Below are positions 55,757-62,755 of a DNA stretch of 64,000 nucleotides, in pieces. The notes under the pieces were generated by a model. That model ran no database searches. It was not told the DNA's origin and worked only from the letters and a program-made list of their open reading frames with translations. A program made the position numbers and the translations under genes. Position 1 is the stretch's first letter. Each line of letters opens with the position of its first letter. Source of the DNA: Microbacterium aoyamense (GTDB taxonomy: Bacteria; Actinomycetota; Actinomycetes; Actinomycetales; Microbacteriaceae); assembly GCF_023155855.1 (NCBI RefSeq), contig NZ_JAKNUT010000006.1:1-64000 (forward strand). The letters are read 5' to 3'.

Positions 55757-55776
55757 GCGCGCGGCGCCGACGTCCG

Positions 55777-56790
55777 TCAGAGCCAGTCCTTGCGCTTGAA
55801 CACGAGATAGAGGGTCACGCTCGTGGCCACCATGAGCCCCAGGGCGATGTAGTAGCCGCCGGGCCAGTGCAGCTCGGGCATGTTGTCGAAGTTCATGCCG
55901 TAGATCGTGCCCACGAGCGTCGGGGCGAAGAGGATCGCCGCCCACGACGAGATCTTCTTGACCTGGTCGTTCTGCTGCAGACCGAACTCCGTCATCCGTC
56001 GCATCTCTTCGTTGCTCTGCTGGTCGACGAGGCTCGCGTGCACCGTCAGCGCGTTGTCGAGCGTGTGGCGGAAGCCGTGGACCTTGTCGATCACGTGACG
56101 CGCATGGTCGTCGAGGTCGTGGAAGGCGGGGGCGGATGCCGCGTGGGTCGACGCGCGGACGATGTCCTGCAGGCGATCGAGCATCTCGCGCAGCGGGTCG
56201 GTCGCGTGCTGCAGGTCGATGACTTCGCGCTGCAGGCTGAAGATGCGCCGCGACACCTTCGGCTTGTCGGAGAAGATCTCCTCCTCGATCTCGTCGATGT
56301 CGTTCTCGACGCCGTCCAACACGGGTGCGTACCCGCCGATGACGGCCGAGATGAGCGCCCACACGATGCCGAACGTGCCCTTGTGCAGGATCTCGGGATG
56401 CTCCTCGAGCTCGACTCTGACGCGCCCGGTGTCGATGAGGTCGTCGTTCTGGACGGTGACGACGAAGTCCGCCCCGACGAAGAGGTCGACCTCGGAGCAC
56501 TCGAGGCGCTCGGTCTCGTCGATGTAGCGCGCGGGCTGCAGGACGAGGAAGACCATGTCGCCGAACTGCTCGAGCTTCGAGCGTTGGTGTCCGCGCAGCG
56601 CATCGCGCACCGCGAGCGGCGAGAGGCCGAGGGGCTGGATGAGCGCCTCGAGCTCGGCCGGGTCGGGCGACCGCAGGCCGATCCACACGATCCCGTTGCG
56701 CGCGCGGGCGTCGGTGATCGCGTCTGCGGGCGCCGCGCCGTGTGCGACGCGCTCCCCCTCGACGTACACGGCGGTGTCGATGACGGACAT
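55777..56790 (-). CDS. corA: magnesium/cobalt transport protein CorA
   Basis: 337 residues. A large cytoplasmic N-terminal domain with long helices (VIDLQHATDPLREMLDRL) is followed by two C-terminal membrane helices and the selectivity-loop signature YGMNFDNMPEL (Gly298-Met299-Asn300). It forms a pentameric Mg2+/Co2+ channel. The basic C-terminus (LVFKRKDWL) is typical. ATG 56790 follows TAGGCC by 7 nt. Much longer open frames exist upstream but overlap the epimerase gene. Confidence 0.95.
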   Translation of the reverse strand: MSVIDTAVYVEGERVAHGAAPADAITDARARNGIVWIGLRSPDPAELEALIQPLGLSPLAVRDALRGHQRSKLEQFGDMVFLVLQPARYIDETERLECSEVDLFVGADFVVTVQNDDLIDTGRVRVELEEHPEILHKGTFGIVWALISAVIGGYAPVLDGVENDIDEIEEEIFSDKPKVSRRIFSLQREVIDLQHATDPLREMLDRLQDIVRASTHAASAPAFHDLDDHARHVIDKVHGFRHTLDNALTVHASLVDQQSNEEMRRMTEFGLQQNDQVKKISSWAAILFAPTLVGTIYGMNFDNMPELHWPGGYYIALGLMVATSVTLYLVFKRKDWL

Positions 56791-56797
56791 GCCGTTC

Positions 56798-56803
56798 GGC
56801 CTA
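56798..56803 (-). promoter_or_regulatory. -10 element of corA (predicted leaderless)
   Basis: TAGGCC on the minus strand ends 7 nt before ATG 56790. Its final base departs from the T usually found in this position. Confidence 0.35.
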
Positions 56804-56834
56804 CGGTCGCGCCGTATCGCCTGCGGCAGCGCCC

Positions 56835-56840
56835 TATGGT
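56835..56840 (+). promoter_or_regulatory. -10 element of the epimerase gene (predicted leaderless)
   Basis: TATGGT ends 7 nt before ATG 56848, which supports that start rather than ATG 56836. Confidence 0.4.
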
Positions 56841-56847
56841 GAAGGTC

Positions 56848-57837
56848 ATGACGAGCATCCTCTACATCGGCGGCACGGGAATCATCAGCGCCGCGAGCGT
56901 CCGCCGCTCGCTCGAACGCGGTCACGAGGTGACGGTCCTGAACCGCGGCACGGAGCGCCGGCCCGTGCCCGACGGCGTGCGCGTACTCGTCGCCGACGTC
57001 CGGGACCCCGCCGCGGTGCGCGAAGCGGTGAGAGGTTCGGAGTTCGATGTCGTCGCGGACTTCCTGTCGTTCGTGCCCGAACACGTCCAGAACATGCTCG
57101 GCGTGTTCGAGGGCAGCACAGGCCAGTACCTCTTCGTGAGCTCGGCGTCCGCCTACGAGAAGCCGCCGTCGGGCCTCCCGGTCACCGAGCGGACGCCGCT
57201 CGTGAACCCGTTCTGGCAGTACTCGCGCGACAAGATCGCGTGCGAAGACCTGCTCTTCGCAGCGCACGCGGCACGAGGACTGCCGGTCACCGTCATCCGT
57301 CCGTCGCACACGTACGATCGCCAGGCCATCCCCACGATCGGGCACTGGACCGACATCGCCCGCATGCGGGCCGGAAAGCCCGTCATCGTGCACGGCGACG
57401 GCACGACGCAGTGGACGATCACGCATGCCGACGATGTCGCGGTGGCCGTGACGGGCCTCGTCGGCAATCCCGCCGCGATCGGCGAGGCCTTCACGGTCAC
57501 CGGGGATCACGCGCCGACCTGGAACCAGATCTACGGATGGCTGGCGGGTGCCGCGGGCGTCGCCGAACCGGATCTCGTGCACGTCACGAGCGACGCGATC
57601 GCCGCCTTCCGTCCCGAGCTCGGCCCGACGCTGTTGGGCGACAAGGCGCATTCGATGGTCTTCGACAACAGCAAGGTCCGTGCGCTCGTCCCGGAGTTCG
57701 CGACGACCGTGACCTTCGACGAAGGCGCACGCGGCATCCTCGAGCACTACGACGGCCATCCGGACGCGCAGATCGTCGACGGGGAGATCGACGCCGCGTT
57801 CGACCGGATGGCCGCCTACGCCCGTTCTGCGGGCTGA
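56848..57837 (+). CDS. NAD-dependent epimerase/dehydratase family protein
   Basis: 329-residue extended SDR. The nucleotide-binding motif ILYIGGTGIISAASVRR (GGTGxxS variant) opens the protein. The active-site residues are LFVSSASAYEK (Ser) and WQYSRDKIACEDL, a YxxxK pair. VIRPSHTYD and the C-terminal RALVPEFATTVTFDEGARGI resemble CSP41/mRNA-binding-like SDRs. The substrate is unknown. ATG 56848 is preferred to ATG 56836 because a TATGGT lies 7 nt upstream. It is convergent with the ABC transporter. Confidence 0.85.
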   Translation: MTSILYIGGTGIISAASVRRSLERGHEVTVLNRGTERRPVPDGVRVLVADVRDPAAVREAVRGSEFDVVADFLSFVPEHVQNMLGVFEGSTGQYLFVSSASAYEKPPSGLPVTERTPLVNPFWQYSRDKIACEDLLFAAHAARGLPVTVIRPSHTYDRQAIPTIGHWTDIARMRAGKPVIVHGDGTTQWTITHADDVAVAVTGLVGNPAAIGEAFTVTGDHAPTWNQIYGWLAGAAGVAEPDLVHVTSDAIAAFRPELGPTLLGDKAHSMVFDNSKVRALVPEFATTVTFDEGARGILEHYDGHPDAQIVDGEIDAAFDRMAAYARSAG

Positions 57838-57842
57838 ACCGC

Positions 57843-58565
57843 TCAGCGCGTGATGTCGCGCACCGTGCCCTTGTCGAGGCGCAGTCGCCGTGTCGCTCGG
57901 CGCGCGACCGCCGAATCGTGCGTCACGACGATGAGGGTCAGCCCTTCGGCATTCAGGCCCTGCAGGAGCGCCAGGATCTCGTCGCGCATGCTCTCGTCGA
58001 GGTTGCCCGTCGGCTCGTCGGCCAGCAGGACGCGCGGGCGCTTGACGATCGCGCGGGCGATCGCGACGCGCTGCTGCTGACCCCCCGACAGCTCGCCGGG
58101 CTTGTGGTCGGTGCGATCGGCGAGTCCGACGTGGGCGAGCGCTTCGGCGACGCGCTCGCCCCGCTCGGTCTTCGAAAGGCCGAGGGGCTCCAGCGCCATG
58201 TCCACGTTCTCGGCCGCCGTCAGGGTCGGGATGAGATTGAACCCCTGGAAGACGAAGCCGATCTCACGGGCGCGGATGCGGCCGAGCTCTGCGTTCGACG
58301 CCGTCGCGACGTCGATCTCGCCGAGGTGGACGGCGCCCGCGCTGGGGCGGTCGAGCGCGCCGAGGAGCTGCAGGAGCGTCGATTTGCCGCCGCCCGTCGG
58401 CCCCTGGATCGTGACGAACTCGCCGGCCGCGATCTCGAGGTCGACGCCCGCGAGCGCCTTCACGACGCGGCCCTTCTGCTGATACGTGCGCGTGACGCCC
58501 TCGAGGCGATAGAGGGGCGCGAGGGGCGCCTCGACCTCCGGGGTCTGCGTCTCGGTCATGGACAT
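57843..58565 (-). CDS. ABC transporter ATP-binding protein, MacB/LolD type
   Basis: 240 residues. Walker A GPTGGGKST (Lys61), a Q-loop in FVFQGFNLIPTLTA, the signature LSGGQQQRVAIARA and Walker B VLLADEPTGNLD are present, with an H-loop in VVTHDSAV. The pattern is that of MacB/LolD/FtsE-type ATPases, which act with FtsX-fold permeases as mechanotransmitters. ATG 58565 has AAGGAGACACC upstream. It lies 40 bp after its permease gene and is the second gene of the operon. Confidence 0.93.
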   Translation of the reverse strand: MSMTETQTPEVEAPLAPLYRLEGVTRTYQQKGRVVKALAGVDLEIAAGEFVTIQGPTGGGKSTLLQLLGALDRPSAGAVHLGEIDVATASNAELGRIRAREIGFVFQGFNLIPTLTAAENVDMALEPLGLSKTERGERVAEALAHVGLADRTDHKPGELSGGQQQRVAIARAIVKRPRVLLADEPTGNLDESMRDEILALLQGLNAEGLTLIVVTHDSAVARRATRRLRLDKGTVRDITR

Positions 58566-58605
58566 GGTGTCTCCTTCACGGGTGTTCTGAATGGTCATGG
58601 ATGCC

Positions 58606-60063
58606 TCAGCCGACCGATCGGAGGGCCTCGGCCGGGCTGAGCCGCGCGGCGCGCCACCCTCCGAACGCGCCGGCGATGAGGCCTGCGGCGACGGCGAGTC
58701 CGACGGCGGCGAGGACGACCCACAGGGTGAACGGGGCGTTCAGGACGACGTCGGCGGACGCCTGCGCGCCGTTGCCGAGGAAGCCGGGCCCGCCACCCTG
58801 GGTCATGCCGCCGGGGCCGCCCTGCATCGTCTCGGCCGAGGGAGCGGTCGAAATCGTCGGCGAGACGAGGTTGATCGCCCAGATGCCGGCGAGTCCGATC
58901 ACGAGCCCGACAGCACCGCCGAGGAGGCCCTGCACGAGACATTCGCCCGCGACCTGGCCGACGACGCGACCGTTCGACCAGCCGATCGCCTTGAGGGTGC
59001 CGAACTCCCGCGTGCGGCGCGAGACGCCCGAGATCGTGAACAGCACGGCGAGCAGCACCGCGACTGCGAGCACGATGATCGAGAGCCAGGTGCCGAGGCT
59101 CGTGATGAGCGACGAAGCGCTCGAGAGCGAGCCCGAGACCGTCGATGCGAGGTCCGACTGCGAGCTGACCGTGGCATCCGGAACCTCGTCCTGGATCGCC
59201 GCCTGCACGGTCGCGATGCCGGCGGCGGAGGCCGCCTGCACGTAGACGGTCGACAGCACGTCGCCGGCACCCGAGAGCTCCTGCGCGACGTCGAGCGGGA
59301 TGTAGACGTTCGACGCGGTGTCGGCCTCACTCGAGGTCGACGACACGATGCCGACGATCTCGAACTCGGTGCCGCCGAGCTCGATTGCGTCGCCGACGGC
59401 GAGCTCGGCCGTCGTGGCGTAGGTGGCATCGAGCACGGCGACGGAGGCGCCGTCGTCCGAGGACGCGAGGGCACGACCGTCGTCGACCGACACGGCCGAC
59501 AGCGGGCCGACCGCGTCGTCCGCGGGATCGATCCCGAGCACCGTGACCGAGTCGACGCCGAATGAGCCGCCGCCGAATCCGCCCTGCTCGCCGCCCTGCG
59601 GCGGCGCCTGCTGGGTCTGATCGGTGCCCTCGTCCTGTCGCTGCGGCAGCTCGCCCGAGAACGTCATGTTGGTGAGGCTGAGGGCGCCGGATGCCGCAGC
59701 CACCCCGTCGACGCCGGTCACGGTGTCGAGCACCGAGGCGTCGAGGGTCGCGCGCATGGGCTCGGTCATGAGGCGCGATTGGTTGAGCTCGGTCGAGCCG
59801 TCCTCGCCCGTCGTCCCGGCGTCCTCGCCGAAGTCGAAGCGCTGGCCGCCGCCCTCGCCGGGCTCGGCCTGCGCGCCCGTGACCGTCAGGTCGGTCCCGA
59901 CGCCGTAGACCGACGCGAGGGCTTGGGCCTGGGCATCCCGCACCCCCGCCGCCAACGAGTTCACGATGATCACCAGCGCGATCGCGATCGCGAGGCCCGC
60001 GGCCACGATGATCGTCTGCTTCTTGCGGCCGGCGAGTTCGCGCCGGAGATACGTGCCGTACAT
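58606..60063 (-). CDS. ABC transporter permease, MacB/FtsX type
   Basis: 485 residues. One N-terminal helix (about 16-37) is followed by a large extracytoplasmic MacB-type domain (about 38-320), including a disordered Gln/Gly-rich insert (PPQGGEQGGFGGGSFG), and three C-terminal helices with FTISGVSRRTREFGTLKAIGWS, the conserved FtsX loop. Together with the adjacent ATPase it would export or extract substrates from the membrane. The substrate is unknown. It is divergent from a response regulator-histidine kinase pair that likely controls it. Confidence 0.9.
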   Translation of the reverse strand: MYGTYLRRELAGRKKQTIIVAAGLAIAIALVIIVNSLAAGVRDAQAQALASVYGVGTDLTVTGAQAEPGEGGGQRFDFGEDAGTTGEDGSTELNQSRLMTEPMRATLDASVLDTVTGVDGVAAASGALSLTNMTFSGELPQRQDEGTDQTQQAPPQGGEQGGFGGGSFGVDSVTVLGIDPADDAVGPLSAVSVDDGRALASSDDGASVAVLDATYATTAELAVGDAIELGGTEFEIVGIVSSTSSEADTASNVYIPLDVAQELSGAGDVLSTVYVQAASAAGIATVQAAIQDEVPDATVSSQSDLASTVSGSLSSASSLITSLGTWLSIIVLAVAVLLAVLFTISGVSRRTREFGTLKAIGWSNGRVVGQVAGECLVQGLLGGAVGLVIGLAGIWAINLVSPTISTAPSAETMQGGPGGMTQGGGPGFLGNGAQASADVVLNAPFTLWVVLAAVGLAVAAGLIAGAFGGWRAARLSPAEALRSVG

Positions 60064-60139
60064 GGGGCTCCTTCCGGGCCCGCCTCGGGCCGTCGCGATC
60101 GAAGCTAGGGACGCCGTCGATGCGCCGATCCAGCGCGGG

Positions 60140-60211
60140 CTATGAGGACGTTATGGATGCCGCGTCCGCACTCACAGCGTGTCCATAGCCCGCTCCATAG
60201 GAACCGCATAG
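60140..60211. promoter_or_regulatory. phased CATAG half-sites between the ABC operon and its two-component system
   Basis: Forward CATAG occurs at 60184, 60196 and 60207 (12- and 11-bp spacing, the last two as CATAGGAA). The inverted forms CTATG (60140) and TTATG (60151) are 11 bp apart. Spacing by one helical turn, in both directions between divergent operons, is what OmpR/PhoB-type regulators bind. It is probably the operator for the adjacent regulator. Confidence 0.6.
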
Positions 60212-60233
60212 GAAGCAGGGCATCATGTGATGC

Positions 60234-60962
60234 ATGACGACGCCTGCCACCGCCCTCACCCGTCCCGACGGCACGCCCCTGCGCGTGCTCGTGGTCGACG
60301 ACGAGCAGATGCTCACCGACCTGCTGTCGATGGCGCTGCGCATGGAGGGCTGGGAGGTCAAGACCGCGGCATCCGGGTTCCAGGCCCTGCAGACGGCGCG
60401 CGAGTTCGCCCCCGATGCGATGGTGCTCGACATCATGATGCCCGACCTCGACGGCATGGCCGTGCTGCAGCGGCTACGGCAGTCGGGCGACGACGTTCCC
60501 GTCCTGTTCCTGACGGCGAAGGATGCCGTGCAGGACCGCGTTGCCGGCCTGACCGCCGGCGGAGACGACTACGTCACGAAGCCGTTCAGCCTCGAAGAGG
60601 TCGTCGCACGGCTGCGCGGGCTGATGCGCCGCGCGGGCACCGCCTATGCGAGCGGTGCCGAGCCGATTCTTCGCGTGGCCGACCTGACCCTCAACGAGGA
60701 CAGCCACGAGGTCGAGCGCGCGGGCGCCGAGATCGAGCTGACGGCGACCGAGTTCGAGCTGCTCCGCTTCCTGATGCGCAACCAGCGTCGCGTCGTGTCG
60801 AAGGCTCAGATCCTCGACCGCGTGTGGAACTACGACTTCGGCGGTCGCTCGTCGGTCGTCGAGCTCTACATCTCGTACCTGCGCAAGAAGATCGACGCGG
60901 GGCGCGAGCCCCTCATCCACACCGTCCGCGGCGTCGGATACATGATCAAGGCGCCGCAGTGA
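60234..60962 (+). CDS. OmpR/PhoB-family response regulator
   Basis: 242 residues. The receiver has the acidic pocket Asp22-Asp23, phospho-acceptor Asp66 (MVLDIMMPDLDG), Thr in LFLTAK and Lys in DYVTKPFSLEE. The C-terminal winged helix contains LTATEFELLRFLMRNQRRVVS and YISYLRKKIDAGREPLIHTV. It has a 15-residue N-terminal extension before the receiver. Its GTGA overlap with the kinase gene and the operator array upstream point to an autoregulated system controlling the divergent ABC exporter. Confidence 0.95.
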   Translation: MTTPATALTRPDGTPLRVLVVDDEQMLTDLLSMALRMEGWEVKTAASGFQALQTAREFAPDAMVLDIMMPDLDGMAVLQRLRQSGDDVPVLFLTAKDAVQDRVAGLTAGGDDYVTKPFSLEEVVARLRGLMRRAGTAYASGAEPILRVADLTLNEDSHEVERAGAEIELTATEFELLRFLMRNQRRVVSKAQILDRVWNYDFGGRSSVVELYISYLRKKIDAGREPLIHTVRGVGYMIKAPQ

Positions 60963-62455
60963 CCTCAGCCGCTGCTCCCAGGCGGAGGCGGTGGAGCCTC
61001 CAGTCGCGCCTCATGGTCACGATCATCGGAATCGTGACGTTCATCATCGTCGCGGTCGCCTTCGCGACGAGTGCGATCCTCGGGCAGATCCTGCAGACCA
61101 ACCTCGACGCGAAGCTGCGCACGACCGCGTCGGAGACGGGCCAGAGCCTCCTGCAGGCGCAATTCCCCCAGGGCGGCGAGGAGCTCACAGCGGTCGAGGT
61201 GCTCGACAGGGGCTGGCAGGAGCCGGGCACCGTCCTGGTGATGCAGTCGTCGACCCTGACGACGACGGGCGCCTACGTCGCCGAGCCCGGAGATGTGCGC
61301 GAGCTCTCGGAAGACCAGCTGAACGAGGTCGTCGACGCGCTGACCGCACCCGGCCCCTCCCCCGTGTCGCTCTCGATCTCGGAGCTCGGCTCGTACCGCG
61401 TGACGGGCCTGCAGGCGCGCGACTACTTCGCCGTCGTGGGCGTCTCGCTGAGCGAAGTGCAGTCCACGGTCGCGCAGATCATCACGACCGTCGCGCTCGT
61501 GACGGCGGGCGGGCTACTGCTCCTCGCCGCCGCGATCGCGTTCGTCGTGCGCTCGGGCCTGCAGCCCCTGCGCAGCGTCGCCGACACCGCTGAGCGGGTC
61601 GCGACGATGCCGCTGGATCAGGGCGAGGTCACGATCACGGAGCGGGTTCCGGATGCCGAGACCGACGATCGCACCGAGATCGGCCGCGTCGGGCTCGCCC
61701 TGAACACCCTGCTCGATCACGTCGGGGCATCCCTCGACGCCCGTCAGCGCAACGAGGAGCGGATGCGACGCTTCGTCGCCGACGCGAGCCACGAACTGCG
61801 CACCCCGCTCGCCTCGATCCGCGGATACTCCGAGCTCTCACTGCGCGACCGGACCCTGAGCGAGACGACCGAGTCGTCGCTCGAGCGGATCCAGGCGCAG
61901 TCGCTGCGGATGACGTCGCTCGTCGAGGACCTCCTGCTGCTCGCTCGACTCGACGAGGGGCAGGAGCTCGTCTACGGTTCCGTCGACCTCTCCAAGCTCT
62001 CGATCGAGGCAGTCGGCGACGCTCAGGCCGCCGGCCCCGATCACACGTGGGTGCTCGAGCTGGACGACGAGCCCGTCGTCGTCGCGGGCGACGCGGGCCG
62101 CGTGACGCAGGTGCTCTCGAATCTGCTCGCCAACGCGCGGGTGCACACACCCGAGGACACGACCGTCACCGTCACCGTCGCGCACGAGGGCGACGAGGCG
62201 GTGCTGCGCGTGCACGACGACGGCCCCGGCATCGAGCCCGAGCTGGCCGACGAGCTGTTCGAGCGCTTCTCACGCGCCGACCGCTCCCGCGCACGCAAGA
62301 CGGGTGGCACGGGTCTGGGGCTCTCGATCGCGCGCGCGATCTCGGAAGCGCATGGCGGAACCCTCTCGGTCGAGAGCGAGCCCGGCGACACGACGTTCGA
62401 GCTGCGGCTCCCCGCCGCCAAGCCCGCCGAGCCCGCCGAGCCCGCCGCATCCTGA
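60959..62455 (+). CDS. two-component sensor histidine kinase
   Basis: 498 residues. A basic N-terminus is followed by TM1 (about 19-42), an extracytoplasmic sensor of about 130 residues, TM2 (about 178-202) and HAMP. The H-box is DASHELRTPLASIRGY with phospho-acceptor His278. The ATPase domain has an N-box (LLANARVHTPED), HDDGPGIEPEL, FERFSRADRSR and GGTGLGLSIARA. A Lys/Pro/Ala/Glu-rich tail (AAKPAEPAEPAAS) ends the protein. The GTG start overlaps the regulator stop. Confidence 0.94.
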   Translation: MTSAAAPRRRRWSLQSRLMVTIIGIVTFIIVAVAFATSAILGQILQTNLDAKLRTTASETGQSLLQAQFPQGGEELTAVEVLDRGWQEPGTVLVMQSSTLTTTGAYVAEPGDVRELSEDQLNEVVDALTAPGPSPVSLSISELGSYRVTGLQARDYFAVVGVSLSEVQSTVAQIITTVALVTAGGLLLLAAAIAFVVRSGLQPLRSVADTAERVATMPLDQGEVTITERVPDAETDDRTEIGRVGLALNTLLDHVGASLDARQRNEERMRRFVADASHELRTPLASIRGYSELSLRDRTLSETTESSLERIQAQSLRMTSLVEDLLLLARLDEGQELVYGSVDLSKLSIEAVGDAQAAGPDHTWVLELDDEPVVVAGDAGRVTQVLSNLLANARVHTPEDTTVTVTVAHEGDEAVLRVHDDGPGIEPELADELFERFSRADRSRARKTGGTGLGLSIARAISEAHGGTLSVESEPGDTTFELRLPAAKPAEPAEPAAS

Positions 62456-62548
62456 GCCGGCTTCTGCGTTCGCCGGACGGCACCGGATCGCCGCGCGCGA
62501 GGGACGCCGACGGCGTGTCGTCGGCGCTGAGACTCTCTTGCCGCGCCG

Positions 62549-62718
62549 ATGAACTTCCCGCTCACACGCCATTCGTGCGGTCCCCGACCTCCGATCGGGC
62601 GGGAAACACGATGGCGGCAGTTTCCCGCATCCGCGCCACCGATTGATGCAGCGGATGCCGGGAACTGCCGCACAATCGTCACCAGCGCGACCACATCGCG
62701 CGTGAGCGGGAAGTTCAA
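62549..62718. repeat. ~170-bp double-palindrome intergenic element
   Basis: Outer arms TGAACTTCCCGCTCAC (62550-62565) and its perfect complement (62702-62717) enclose inner arms GCGGCAGTTTCCCGCATCCG (62614-62633) and their near-complement starting GCGGATGCCGGGAACTGCCG (62651), around a 16-nt loop. The element fills most of the gap between convergent genes. Open frames on both strands begin with the same MNFPLTR because of the symmetry. They are not genes. Confidence 0.85.
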
Positions 62719-62755
62719 CGGCGCACAGAGAGGACCTCTGAGGCGGCGACGGACC

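Noticed and set aside
53698..57837. A 1379-codon plus-strand open frame across gnd, the BBE gene, corA and the epimerase.
   Set aside because: Only its last ~330 codons are a real protein (the epimerase). The rest is antisense or out-of-frame to strong genes and is Arg/Pro-rich GC-bias artefact.
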